DNA from: UBA4744 sp963723165
Lineage (GTDB): Bacteria; Actinomycetota; Acidimicrobiia; Spongiisociales; UBA4744
DNA length: 64,000 bases
NCBI GenBank assembly: GCA_963723165.1
Contig: CAVRPP010000004.1
Coordinates: forward strand, 1 to 64,000
Direction: 5' to 3'
The notes beneath the pieces are model-generated. The model did no database searches. It was not told the origin of the DNA and saw only the letters and a list, made by a program, of their open reading frames with translations. The position numbers and the translations under genes were made by a program. The first letter of the stretch is position 1, and every line of letters begins with the position of its first letter. This document shows positions 8,689-16,478 of this stretch, in pieces.

Positions 8689-9258
8689 CTAGCGCGTCGC
8701 CGCCCCGAGGGTATCCAGGATCCGCTTTGCTTCCTCCCATGTGAGCCGCCGGCCGTCATCATGGAGGAGGAATTCGCTCAGCTCCTCCAGCGCGAACACC
8801 GGGAGGCCGTCTACCTCGTAGCCGGTGAGATCAGCCCCAACCACGGCCAGCACTGGCTGCACCGCCACCCCCAACCGGATCTCCAGCGTGCGTGCCTGCC
8901 GCATTGCCTGCTCCACCAGTCGGTTGTTGCGCCGCCCGTTGGTATATAGGCCTCGTGAGTTGGCCACCACCGTCCCGGCATCAACGCTCACCTCGATGGT
9001 GAAGACGCCCCGTGGTCCGGCGACGACGAAGTCGATACTCTCATCCATCACTGCGACGCCATGAAAAAGCCGCCAGCCCCGCGGAAGAGAACCGAGGATT
9101 CCGACGACGCGAGACTCGCCGCGATATCCCTTGATTCTCGCTTTAACCGCTGCTGATGTTTCCCGGCCGGAGACGACCCCCCGTACCAGGGCAAATGCGC
9201 CTTTGCTCCAGGAGTTTGCCGGACCGCGCTCGGGTGCCATTGCCATGTGCATCGGCAT
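8689..9258 (-). CDS. NERD-like (nuclease-related domain) protein with altered core motif
   Basis: About 189 residues from the first ATG of a run of four Met codons at 9258-9244. The segment GYRGESRVVGILGSLPRGWR, DESIDFVVAGPRGVFTIEV and VEQAMRQARTLEIRLGVAV follows the NERD fold: GE-x-V-x-x-L, then ID-x-V-x-xP-G-xF, then E-x-K, then a helix with QA. Here the E-x-K motif reads IEVS, so the lysine expected in an active endonuclease-like core is replaced. Known NERD proteins are often associated with DNA processing, but their roles are mostly unproved. It starts 14 bases after the EamA transporter stop and probably shares its transcript. Confidence 0.65.
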   Translation of the reverse strand: MPMHMAMAPERGPANSWSKGAFALVRGVVSGRETSAAVKARIKGYRGESRVVGILGSLPRGWRLFHGVAVMDESIDFVVAGPRGVFTIEVSVDAGTVVANSRGLYTNGRRNNRLVEQAMRQARTLEIRLGVAVQPVLAVVGADLTGYEVDGLPVFALEELSEFLLHDDGRRLTWEEAKRILDTLGAATR

Positions 9259-9272
9259 CGAGATCACGGGCC

Positions 9273-10142
9273 TTAGCCTGCCACCGGCTGTTCCGCAGAA
9301 ACTGCCGAGCGCTCCCATAATCCGGCTGTGGCACCCGCCGCCAGGACGAGAGCAACACCCACCCACGTGACCGGATCACCACTTTCACCCAGGAACAAGG
9401 CGGCCCACACCACAGCCGAGGCGGGCTCCATGTAGCTGAGGACCGCAACCGTCGCCACCGGAAGGGTTGCGACGCTCCGCCAGTACACATAGCCGGCCAC
9501 GCCGGTCAGCAGGACGCCCAGGATGGTGAGCTGCCACCAGGACTCGAAAGCCTCGGGGAGGGCGCTGACCGCCCAGGGAATCATGATCAAGGCCGCAACC
9601 GCCGTTTCCAGGGCCGCCAGCCGCAATGGGCCGATTCGCTGGGCTATCGGCTTGCCGGCCAGCACGAGACCCGTAAAGCTGGCCGCGGCCAGCAACCCCG
9701 CCACAACTCCCTCGGTGGTTGCCCCTTCCCCGGGCCTGGCCACCAGCACGACCCCGGCCAGAGCAACTGCCAGCGCAAGAGCGGCTCGTCGCCGCAGGGA
9801 CTCGCCGAGAACTATCGGCGCCAGCGTGGCCATCGCCACCGGGGCGAGGTACACCAGGACCAGCGCAATCGCCACGGTGGTCGCGGTAAGCGACCAGAAG
9901 AACGCAACCCAGTGAAACGCCAGCAGCGCCCCCAGGCCGATGACCTTCAGCCACTCCGATCCTTGCAGCCGCGGGATACCCCGGCTGAGCAGAATCGCCA
10001 GCAAAGGCACGGCTCCCAGCAGCAACCGCATCGACACCAATTGCTGGGCGGAAAGGTCGACAGAGCGGACGATGAGAGGGATGGTCCCCCAGGCAGTGGT
10101 GAGGACGACCAGAGAGAGCATGGCGCTAGAGCGGGACGGCAC
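9273..10142 (-). CDS. EamA/DMT-superfamily transporter
   Basis: 289 residues with about ten hydrophobic helices and an internal duplication of two EamA domains (roughly 5-135 and 145-280). Markers include TTAWGTIPLIVRSVDLSAQQ at the N-terminus, GLGALLAFHWVAFFWSLTA (helix 3 region) and, in the second half, YMEPASAVVWAALFLGESGD, where the AA-xxG-xxLGE motif of drug/metabolite exporters is clear. It is an inner-membrane metabolite exporter, substrate unknown. Start is GTG 10142 or ATG 10121; neither has a good ribosome binding site. The ~275 bases upstream contain the structured-RNA candidate, which could act as a leader for this gene if transcribed on this strand. Confidence 0.9.
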   Translation of the reverse strand: MPSRSSAMLSLVVLTTAWGTIPLIVRSVDLSAQQLVSMRLLLGAVPLLAILLSRGIPRLQGSEWLKVIGLGALLAFHWVAFFWSLTATTVAIALVLVYLAPVAMATLAPIVLGESLRRRAALALAVALAGVVLVARPGEGATTEGVVAGLLAAASFTGLVLAGKPIAQRIGPLRLAALETAVAALIMIPWAVSALPEAFESWWQLTILGVLLTGVAGYVYWRSVATLPVATVAVLSYMEPASAVVWAALFLGESGDPVTWVGVALVLAAGATAGLWERSAVSAEQPVAG

Positions 10143-10269
10143 CGACGGAGGATATCGGGCGGCGACGATCGACGAGGAGCACGGGTCATTGGTCGCCGAG
10201 CCCGGTAGAAAGATCCGTCAACATTCGTCCTCAAGAAATTGAGTGAGGAACCCGATAGGTGAAGTACAA

Positions 10270-10390
10270 GTTCTCGCCCGGTCTCATGCACGCCGAGGCA
10301 ATACGGAGTTCCCCCTTCCTCCGACTCTTCCCGAGAGGACCGGACGAGAACGAGAGACCCCCTCGTCGGCGGAGGGGGTCTCGACTTTTT
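10270..10390 (+). ncRNA. Candidate structured small RNA (long stem, inner hairpin, terminator)
   Basis: Bases 10270-10285 (GTTCTCGCCCGGTCTC) pair with 10333-10351 (GAGAGGACCGGACGAGAAC) to give about 15 base pairs with one mismatch and one bulge. Inside lies a second hairpin, CGGAG (10304-10308) with CTCCG (10319-10323). The stem is followed immediately by a strong hairpin and T run (10354-10390). No coding gene on the plus strand feeds this terminator, so an independent ~120 nt RNA is the simplest reading. The reverse complement folds equally well and lies 130-250 bases upstream of the EamA gene, so a leader element on the minus strand is the alternative. I do not recognise a known RNA family. 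Confidence 0.4.
10354..10390 (+). terminator. Rho-independent terminator
   Basis: GAGACCCCCTC (10354-10364) pairs perfectly with GAGGGGGTCTC (10372-10382) across a seven-base loop, then GAC and five Ts (10386-10390). Orientation of the T run indicates termination of plus-strand transcripts; the only candidate transcript is the structured RNA just upstream. Confidence 0.75.
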
Positions 10391-10397
10391 CCCACGA

Positions 10398-10444
10398 TTC
10401 TGGCGTCGATTTGTGAGTCTATTTCTCGCTTTTTGACGCCAGAA
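10398..10444 (-). terminator. Inverted repeat spanning the end of the cDPG synthetase-like gene
   Basis: TTCTGGCGTC (10398-10407) is perfectly complementary to GACGCCAGAA (10435-10444). The upstream arm on the minus strand is made from the last codons of the 10419-11759 gene. The 27-base loop is long and no U run follows directly, so it may protect the mRNA 3' end or slow transcription rather than be a canonical terminator. Confidence 0.35.
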
Positions 10445-11759
10445 CGGGACTGAGCAGGTCGGTGAGGTCGGGCTTGGTCATTTCCTCGAGGTCGTAGAAG
10501 ACCCGCGTGTTCGGTTTCTTGATGTCGATGATCCGATTGAGATCGATGGGGGTTCCGATCACCACCGCGTCGCAATCGGTGGCATTGATGGTCGCTTCGA
10601 GATCGCGGAGCTGCACTTCTCCGTATCCCATGGCCGGCAGGATCGTCCCGATATCGGGATAGATATCGAAGGTCTCGCGTAGTCGCCCGACCAGAAACGG
10701 CCGAGGGTCGACCAGCTCAGCGGCACCGTTGCGCTGAGCGGCAATGACCCCCGCTCCGATCTTCATCCCACCGTGGGTCAAGGTCGGACCGTCTTCGACA
10801 ACGAGAACTCGCTTGCCCCGCACCACCTCCGGATCGTCGATGCGCACAGTGGAGGATGCCTCCACGATCACGGCGTCCGGGTTGAGTGCCGTCACGTTGG
10901 CCCGGACGGTGGCCACCCCGGCGGGATCGGCGCTATCCACCTTGTTGATCACCACCACATCGGCCATCCGGACGTTGACTTCGCCGGGGTAGTAACGGAG
11001 CTCGTGGCCCGGGCGATGCGGATCCGCCACGGTTATCTGCAGGTCGGGCTTAAAAAAGGAGAAGTCGTTGTTGCCGCCGTCCCAGACAATCACATCGCAG
11101 CCACTCGGATCGTTCTCAGCGGCGCGCAGGATCGCCTCATAGTCAACGCCCGCATAGATCACGTTGCCTCGCACGATGTGCGGTTCGTACTCTTCCATTT
11201 CCTCAATGGTGCAGTCGTGTTTCTCGAGGTCGGCCAGTTCGGCGAAGCGCTGCACCTTCTGCGCGACGAGGTTCCCGTACGGCATCGGATGACGGACGGC
11301 CACCACTTTGAGGCCACCGCCCATCAAGATTTCGATAACCCGCCGGGAGGTTTGACTCTTTCCGGATCCAGTCCGAACCGCGCAGACAGAAACGACCGGC
11401 TTGGTGCTTGGGAGCTGAGTGTCGGCCGGGCCCAGCATCGTGAAGGACGCACCCGCCGCCTGGACCATCGCCCCCACACCCATCACATGGTCGTACGAAA
11501 CATCGCTGTATGAGAAGACGCACTCATCTGCGCCCAGTTCCCCGATGAGGTTCGGGAGGTCGTCCTGAGCGTGAATCGGGATGCCGTCCGGGTACAGCGA
11601 ACCGGCCAATTCGGGTGGGTAGCGGCGGCCTTCGATGTCGGGGATCTGGGTGGCCGTGAAGGCAACGACCTTCGACGTCTGGTCATCTCGATAGCGGGTA
11701 TTGAAGTTATGGAAATCCCGCCCGGCAGCTCCGATGATGATCACCTTGCGTTGCACCAC
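10419..11759 (-). CDS. Cyclic 2,3-diphosphoglycerate synthetase-like GTPase-fold protein
   Basis: 446 residues. The N-terminus KVIIIGAAGRDFHNFNTRYR is the hallmark of the cDPG synthetase/COG2403 family. A P-loop, AVRTGSGKSQTSRRVIEIL, occurs near residue 150, with VIVWDGGNNDFSFFKPDLQI and VVINKVDSADPAGVATVRAN (NKxD guanine/adenine-base motif) further on. In methanogens the enzyme cyclises 2,3-diphosphoglycerate with ATP; bacterial homologues are widespread but mostly of unproved function. Two tandem GTG codons (11759 and 11756) are possible starts, with AGGAG 6-9 bases upstream. It is divergent from the patatin gene across a 131-base gap that should contain both promoters. Confidence 0.85.
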   Translation of the reverse strand: MVQRKVIIIGAAGRDFHNFNTRYRDDQTSKVVAFTATQIPDIEGRRYPPELAGSLYPDGIPIHAQDDLPNLIGELGADECVFSYSDVSYDHVMGVGAMVQAAGASFTMLGPADTQLPSTKPVVSVCAVRTGSGKSQTSRRVIEILMGGGLKVVAVRHPMPYGNLVAQKVQRFAELADLEKHDCTIEEMEEYEPHIVRGNVIYAGVDYEAILRAAENDPSGCDVIVWDGGNNDFSFFKPDLQITVADPHRPGHELRYYPGEVNVRMADVVVINKVDSADPAGVATVRANVTALNPDAVIVEASSTVRIDDPEVVRGKRVLVVEDGPTLTHGGMKIGAGVIAAQRNGAAELVDPRPFLVGRLRETFDIYPDIGTILPAMGYGEVQLRDLEATINATDCDAVVIGTPIDLNRIIDIKKPNTRVFYDLEEMTKPDLTDLLSPVLASKSEK

Positions 11760-11890
11760 TCACTACTCCTCTCGCGGTCGCCACGACATCCTATGACGCT
11801 ATACAAGCCTTGCATACTCGACGCCCCGATGCCGACCCGCTTCCCGGGCAAAGGCGTAAGTTGTGAGGATCGGACGTTAGAGGACCGAGC

Positions 11891-12829
11891 ATGGCCAGAT
11901 ATCGAATTCTGTCTATCGACGGCGGCGGTGTGCGTGGACTGCTGGTCACAGTGCTCCTCCAGCAACTCGACGACCGGGTTCCAGGATGGCGAAGGAACGT
12001 CGATCTCATCGCAGGCACTTCAACCGGAGGAATCATCGCGCTGGGTCTCGCCCACGGCCTCGAACCCGGTGAACTGCGCGATCTCTACGTCGATCAGACC
12101 CCTTCGATATTCCACGACACGATGTGGGACGACGTGCGTGATCTCGGCCGGGTGATCGGTGCCGAATACGGCATCGACCATCTTCGCAGGGCCCTCGACG
12201 GGGTGTTCGGGAACGCCGTGCTGGAGGATCTGGGCAAGCGGGTGCTCATCCCCGTGTTCGACCTGGATAGTGAGGACTCCGATCCGATGCTGCGGTCCTG
12301 GAAGCCCAAACTCTTTCACAATTTCCCCGGTCCTGATTGCGATGGGCACCGCCGGGTGGCAGACATCGCTCTCTATACGAGCGTCGCTCCAACGTTCTTC
12401 CCTTCGGTGGACGGCTATGTGGACGGCGGCGTCGCCATCATCAACCCCAGCATGGCTGCGCTCGCACAGACCCAGGATGCCCGGTGCGAGATCCCCGACC
12501 GGCCCGGCATCGATGAAGTGGCGCTCCTCTCGATCGGTACCGGCAAGGTCATGTCGTATATCGAAGGTGACCGTCACAACTGGGGTTATCTGCAATGGGT
12601 TCGACCGCTGGTCCGATTGATGAGTGATGCCGTCTCCGGCATCCCCCACTACCAGGCCGGTCAAATCCTCGGCCGGCAATACCAGCGTCTCGACTACACG
12701 TTTGCGCCCGATCAAGGCGTTGCCCTGGACGAGTGGCAGGCCAACGACCGTTTGATCCACATCGGCGAACAGGAGATGACGCAGGCACTGAACGAAACGG
12801 CAGCCTGGTTGACAACCCACTGGGTCTGA
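11891..12829 (+). CDS. Patatin-like phospholipase
   Basis: 312 residues from ATG 11891. YRILSIDGGGVRGLLVTVLL supplies the glycine-rich oxyanion hole (DGGGxRG), DLIAGTSTGGIIALGLAHG the GxSxG nucleophile elbow (Ser44), and FFPSVDGYVDGGVAIINPS the catalytic Asp178 in the DGG motif. This complete catalytic dyad predicts an active lipid acyl hydrolase; the length suits the bacterial CapV/FabD-like patatin branch. No signal peptide or transmembrane helix is visible, so it should act in the cytoplasm or at the membrane face. No nucleotide-sensing partner cyclase of an anti-phage system lies next to it, so a housekeeping lipase role is more likely. Confidence 0.93.
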   Translation: MARYRILSIDGGGVRGLLVTVLLQQLDDRVPGWRRNVDLIAGTSTGGIIALGLAHGLEPGELRDLYVDQTPSIFHDTMWDDVRDLGRVIGAEYGIDHLRRALDGVFGNAVLEDLGKRVLIPVFDLDSEDSDPMLRSWKPKLFHNFPGPDCDGHRRVADIALYTSVAPTFFPSVDGYVDGGVAIINPSMAALAQTQDARCEIPDRPGIDEVALLSIGTGKVMSYIEGDRHNWGYLQWVRPLVRLMSDAVSGIPHYQAGQILGRQYQRLDYTFAPDQGVALDEWQANDRLIHIGEQEMTQALNETAAWLTTHWV

Positions 12830-12932
12830 CGCTCAACCGATCGTTGACCACCGACGAAACGGCACTTCGGGTCACGGCCTCGCGGGCGGTGCCGGTATTG
12901 TCTGCAGGGCACAGTGGGGAGTGGGCGGCACC

Positions 12933-13214
12933 ATGCGAGCTCGAGACACGTACGAACTTCAACGGAAGCCTGCTTTTCGCCGCGGACAATGGTGGAGGCG
13001 ACTGGGGCAACTAGTGGCGCTCGCCGTAGAGCTTGGCCCCGTCCCGGGTGGAGGAGGTCGAACACTGATCGTGGAGAAGACCACCGGCAAGGTGATCGGC
13101 GCCCTGAGACAGCCGTTTGGCAACGATTTCTACGATGCCCGGATCGAGGAGGACCTCCTCATCCTCACGGTCGATGAATTCAAAGCCAAGTGGTTGCCTC
13201 CGGCCAATTCATGA
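12933..13214 (+). CDS. Hypothetical protein, coupled to the following membrane protein
   Basis: About 93 residues from ATG 12933 (an in-frame ATG at 12921 is also possible). The sequence contains LVALAVELGPVPGGGGRTLI, KTTGKVIGALRQPFGNDFYD and LILTVDEFKAKW; no domain is recognised. The central part could be a small beta-rich fold. Its TGA stop (13212-13214) overlaps the ATG of the next gene (13211) in an ATGA junction, which is good evidence that both are real and translationally coupled. It follows the patatin gene by about 100 bases on the same strand. Confidence 0.6.
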   Translation: MRARDTYELQRKPAFRRGQWWRRLGQLVALAVELGPVPGGGGRTLIVEKTTGKVIGALRQPFGNDFYDARIEEDLLILTVDEFKAKWLPPANS

Positions 13215-13774
13215 TCAACCGTCCGGCATTGGCGGGGGTAGCACGCCTCCTGCTGTTCGCCACGCTGATCATCGTGATCGACATCCGGATCGACAGCTTC
13301 GACCTGATCAACGACCTGGTCGGGGCAGTGCTCGTGATCGTCGCAGTCAACCGCTTGCGCACTGCCGTACCGGAACCCGCTCGATTGCACGGCCCGCTGT
13401 ACGCACTTGCAGTCGTCGCATTCGCAGCTGCGATCGCTGAGCAGATCGATCCGGAAGGCGTCGTGGCTGCGGCCCTCGGGTGGTCGAACGTTTTCGGAGC
13501 GTGGCTGACGGCTCGCCTTCTGGCCGGGGCCTTTGCAGTCGAAGACGACGATATTCTCGCGGCTCAATGGTCCGCTTCTGAACGGCTGATCCTCTGGCTG
13601 GGGATCGTTCCGATCGTTGGCCTTTCAATCGTCGGATGGCTGCTGGGCCCGGCCGACGCCGACCTGGGCGCAATGGGCATCGTCATCATTCTCCTGGCGG
13701 CTCTGCCGCTCTTCCACCTGCTGGTGTCGCTGTACCGGACCAGCCTGTGGTCGCCATCCCCCAACAGCGGTTGA
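13211..13774 (+). CDS. Hypothetical multi-pass membrane protein
   Basis: 187 residues from ATG 13211, overlapping the previous stop by ATGA. Hydrophobic segments include GVARLLLFATLIIVIDIRI, LINDLVGAVLVIVAVNRL, LYALAVVAFAAAIAEQI, a helix around VFGAWLTARLLAGAF, LILWLGIVPIVGLSIVGWLL and IVIILLAALPLFHLLVSLY, so about six helices with short loops. No family could be named. The close coupling with the upstream hypothetical protein suggests they work together. It converges with a 52-residue membrane protein on the other strand; the short gap of about 40 bases between them shows no clear hairpin. Confidence 0.7.
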   Translation: MINRPALAGVARLLLFATLIIVIDIRIDSFDLINDLVGAVLVIVAVNRLRTAVPEPARLHGPLYALAVVAFAAAIAEQIDPEGVVAAALGWSNVFGAWLTARLLAGAFAVEDDDILAAQWSASERLILWLGIVPIVGLSIVGWLLGPADADLGAMGIVIILLAALPLFHLLVSLYRTSLWSPSPNSG

Positions 13775-13813
13775 CCGGTTCCCCGGTCTCCGCCGCCATC
13801 AGGTTGGCAACTC

Positions 13814-13972
13814 TCAGTCGCCGCCGGATCCCATCGCCCGGACGATGAAGCCGACAACGGCCACCAGGATCACGAGTCCGATCACCCACCGGAGGATGGC
13901 CAGCAGCTGCCCGAGCACGATCAGCGCCACGACGATGCCAACGATCCACAAGACTCTCGATTGTGTCGTCAT
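13814..13972 (-). CDS. Small two-helix membrane protein (52 aa)
   Basis: ATG at 13972 gives MTTQSRVLWIVGIVVALIVL followed by GQLLAILRWVIGLVILVAVV and a short charged tail ending SGGD. Almost the whole chain is hydrophobic, with two predicted helices separated by a short turn. Small proteins of this kind are common in actinobacteria and usually unnamed. It lies 38 bases downstream of the DUF1801 gene on the same strand and may be the last gene of the dnaB transcript. Support is the clean amphipathic/hydrophobic pattern and compact fit between neighbours. Confidence 0.6.
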   Translation of the reverse strand: MTTQSRVLWIVGIVVALIVLGQLLAILRWVIGLVILVAVVGFIVRAMGSGGD

Positions 13973-14010
13973 ATGGCGGAACCTAGTCAACCCGCTGCGG
14001 TCCGACCGGA

Positions 14011-14379
14011 TCAGCGATCCTGAACATGCACCGCGTTGTCGACGAACCCGCCGATCCGGGCCGCCAGGTCTGCAGTCAGGTCTCGAACGGTTATGTATCG
14101 CACCTGTTTCCCGCCCGGATCGAATACACCGGCCGGGTCCGCCAGCAGGTGTCCGTGTTCGAACCCGACTCTTACGTAGTTGGTAGCCGGGAAGACGGCG
14201 CATACATAGCCTGCGGTCGGATGGTGGAAACCGATCCCGTGCCAACCGGGATAGACCCGTTCGGTGGCGTCGGGGATCACAGATCGGATCAGGCCGATGA
14301 CTTGTCGCGCCAGTTCGGCCACTTCGAGACTGTGCTCGGCGAGAAGACCCTCGATCGAGAGATGGCCGGTCACGGTCAC
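14011..14379 (-). CDS. DUF1801-type protein
   Basis: 122 residues from GTG 14379. RQVIGLIRSVIPDATERVYP, GWHGIGFHHPTAGYVCAVFP and VRVGFEHGHLLADPAG follow the DUF1801/YdhG-type small alpha-beta fold, in which an E-x-I-x-W/Y-G-pattern helix is followed by a beta sheet with a phenylalanine-rich core. The biochemical role of the family is unknown. The GTG start overlaps the dnaB stop by four bases (GTGA), so the gene is translationally coupled to dnaB and is probably the tail of the rpsF-dnaB operon. Confidence 0.75.
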   Translation of the reverse strand: MTVTGHLSIEGLLAEHSLEVAELARQVIGLIRSVIPDATERVYPGWHGIGFHHPTAGYVCAVFPATNYVRVGFEHGHLLADPAGVFDPGGKQVRYITVRDLTADLAARIGGFVDNAVHVQDR

Positions 14380-15746
14380 ACAGAAACGTCGCGGCCCAAA
14401 TCGGCGAAGAGCGTGAATTCCGGCAGGAAGGTCATGTCAACCCGACCGGTCGATCCGGCGCGGTGCTTGGCGATGATGACCTCCGCAAGACCTTTCGTGT
14501 CCTGAGCTTCCGGGTGGTAGTACTCGTGCCGGTAGATGAACATCACGACATCCGAGTCTTGCTCGATGGCGCCGCTCTCCCGCAGGTCGCCCAACCGGGG
14601 ACGTTTGTCCTCCCGGGCTTCCAGGCCCCGGTTCAGCTGTGAGACTGCCACGATCGGGATGTCGAGTTCGCGGGCCAGGTTCTTCAACGATCGGCTGATC
14701 TCGGCGATCTCCTGCTGGCGGTTCTCCCGGTTCGAACCGCTCATCAACTGGAGGTAATCGATGATCACGAGATCGAGACCGTGTTGACGCTTGAGGCGGC
14801 GGCACTTGGCACGAATATCGGTGACCGTGAGCTGTCCGGAGTCGTCGATATAGATAGGCGCCTTGTACATGCGTGACGCGGCGTGGACCACCTTCTGCCA
14901 CAACTGAGGGCCGAGTTGACCGGTACGGAGTTTCATCGAGTCGACTCTGCCGACCGAGCACAACAGTCGTTGGACGATCTCTTCGCGACTCATCTCCAGG
15001 CTGAACATGGCAACGGTCCCGCCGTCCATCGCCACGTTCGTGGCAATGTTGCTGGCCAGGGCGCTTTTCCCCATCGAGGGCCGCGCCGCCACGATGACCA
15101 GGTTGGCGGCCTGAAGTCCGGCCAGTTTCCGATCCAGGTCGCGGAAACCGGTGGCCAGCCCGGTCAGCTCTGAACCCCGCGCCTCCATTTCTTCGATGAC
15201 CTCGAGGGTGCCGTGCAGCAGCGGGCTCATGGCGATGAGGCCTTCGCCGATACGGCGCTCACCTACTCCGAACACGGTTTGCTCCGCTCGATCGAGGACG
15301 GCGGAGATGTCGAGATCGGTCATTACCGCCAGATCGCCGATCAGCCCTCCCGCCCCGATTAGTCTCCGCCGCAGACCGTGTTCCTCAACAATTTCCGCGT
15401 AGTACTCGATGTTGGAGGCGGTCGGCACCCCCTCCATGAGGTCGGTGAGGTACCCGGCGCCTCCGATTCTGTCGAGTTCGCCGCGCCGGTGAAGCGCATC
15501 CGAGACGGTCAGCGGATCGATCGGTTGGTTGGCGTTGTACAACTGGACGATCGAATCAAAGATCGCCTGGTGGGCCGGGACGTAAAAATCGTCGGCTTCG
15601 AGCTTGTCCATCACCAGGTTGGCGGCATCCGCCGACAACATGATGGCGCCGAGTACCGACTCCTCGGCGTCGATGTTGTGCGGGGGGATGCGGCCCCGAC
15701 CGGAGGGGCTCCGGGCGGGAGCGGAGATCCGGTCGAGATCGGTCAT
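14376..15746 (-). CDS. dnaB: Replicative DNA helicase DnaB
   Basis: 456 residues, normal length, with no intein. The N-terminal primase-binding domain begins at PPHNIDAEESVLGAIMLS and the linker helix precedes the RecA-like motor. Walker A is IVAARPSMGKSALASNIA (Lys227); DLVIIDYLQLMSG is Walker B; PIVAVSQLNRGLEAREDKRP and GAIEQDSDVVMFIYRHEYY carry motifs H3 and H4 including the arginine finger region. The hexamer unwinds DNA at the replication fork. It follows rplI by 7 bases and closes the conserved rpsF-ssb-rpsR-rplI-dnaB order. Confidence 0.98.
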   Translation of the reverse strand: MTDLDRISAPARSPSGRGRIPPHNIDAEESVLGAIMLSADAANLVMDKLEADDFYVPAHQAIFDSIVQLYNANQPIDPLTVSDALHRRGELDRIGGAGYLTDLMEGVPTASNIEYYAEIVEEHGLRRRLIGAGGLIGDLAVMTDLDISAVLDRAEQTVFGVGERRIGEGLIAMSPLLHGTLEVIEEMEARGSELTGLATGFRDLDRKLAGLQAANLVIVAARPSMGKSALASNIATNVAMDGGTVAMFSLEMSREEIVQRLLCSVGRVDSMKLRTGQLGPQLWQKVVHAASRMYKAPIYIDDSGQLTVTDIRAKCRRLKRQHGLDLVIIDYLQLMSGSNRENRQQEIAEISRSLKNLARELDIPIVAVSQLNRGLEAREDKRPRLGDLRESGAIEQDSDVVMFIYRHEYYHPEAQDTKGLAEVIIAKHRAGSTGRVDMTFLPEFTLFADLGRDVSV

Positions 15747-15753
15747 CGTTGCC

Positions 15754-16200
15754 TCACGCGGGAATCACATCGAGGGTCAGGGCAAACTGAACCTCGGGGT
15801 GCAGTTTGACCATCACCTCATGCAGGCCGATGCTCTTGATCGGAGCGGACATCTGAATGACAGACCGATCGAGTTGCACGCCGGTGAACTTCAGAACCCC
15901 GTCGATAACATCGTTGGTCGTCACCGAGCCGAACAACTTGCCTTCGTCGCCGGCCTGGGCGGCGAGAACGACCCGGGTCCCCACCAAAGTCTTGGCGGTT
16001 GCCTCTGCCTCGTCGAAGGCCTTGCGGAGAGTCTCCTCGTGGGCGGCCCTTGTGCCCTCGGCGTCTCGCAGAGCGCCCGTCGTTGCTCTCATCGCCATCC
16101 GCTTGGGGAGGAGATAGTTGCGACCGTAACCGTCGGCCACTTCGACAACTTCACCCTTGCCGCCTAACCCCTTCACATCTTCGGTGAGTATGAGTTTCAT
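15754..16200 (-). CDS. rplI: 50S ribosomal protein L9
   Basis: 148 residues. MKLILTEDVKGLGGKGEVVE and VADGYGRNYLLPKRMAMRAT are the highly conserved N-terminal domain of bL9 (the L-GxxGxxV-V and GYxRN-L-P motifs). The long connecting helix (AAHEETLRKAFDEAEATAKT) and the C-terminal RNA-binding domain, with LFGSVTTNDVIDGV, follow. Its ATG at 16200 overlaps the rpsR stop in a four-base junction, so translation of the two is coupled. It is part of the large ribosomal subunit and helps keep the reading frame. Confidence 0.98.
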   Translation of the reverse strand: MKLILTEDVKGLGGKGEVVEVADGYGRNYLLPKRMAMRATTGALRDAEGTRAAHEETLRKAFDEAEATAKTLVGTRVVLAAQAGDEGKLFGSVTTNDVIDGVLKFTGVQLDRSVIQMSAPIKSIGLHEVMVKLHPEVQFALTLDVIPA

Positions 16201-16460
16201 CCCTTACCCACATACGGGAGCAAGGCCATCTCCCGGGCATTGCGGATGGCGATCGCCACCTGGCGCTGATGCTGGGTGCAGTTCCCGGTCACACGGCGAG
16301 CCCGGATCTTGGCCCGGTCCGACATGTACTTACGGAGAACTGCAAGGTCCTTGTAGTCGATGTGGTCGATCTTCTCCCGGCAGAAGTAACAGACCTTCTT
16401 CTTGTATTTCTTGGCGTTCTTGGGATTCTCCCGCCGACGCCGTGGTGCTTTACCGGCCAT
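16197..16460 (-). CDS. rpsR: 30S ribosomal protein S18 (zinc-binding type)
   Basis: 87 residues. The core RKYMSDRAKIRARRVTGNC and QHQRQVAIAIRNAREMALLP are diagnostic of bS18. The N-terminal KKVCYFCREK together with GNCTQHQ supplies three Cys and a His, so this is the zinc-ribbon (C+) form, in contrast to zinc-free S18 versions that some actinobacteria carry under Zur control. A strong AGGAGG lies upstream of the ATG at 16460. With S6 it forms a heterodimer in the platform of the small subunit. Confidence 0.98.
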   Translation of the reverse strand: MAGKAPRRRRENPKNAKKYKKKVCYFCREKIDHIDYKDLAVLRKYMSDRAKIRARRVTGNCTQHQRQVAIAIRNAREMALLPYVGKG

Positions 16461-16478
16461 TTATTTCCTGTCCTCCTA

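Noticed and set aside
11891..12829. Patatin plus nearby cyclase as a CBASS-like anti-phage system
   Set aside because: No CD-NTase or cap genes adjoin the patatin; the cyclases are class III and lie 7 kb or more away.
14376..15746. Intein in DnaB
   Set aside because: The chain is of normal length and uninterrupted at the Walker A and DNA-binding loops.
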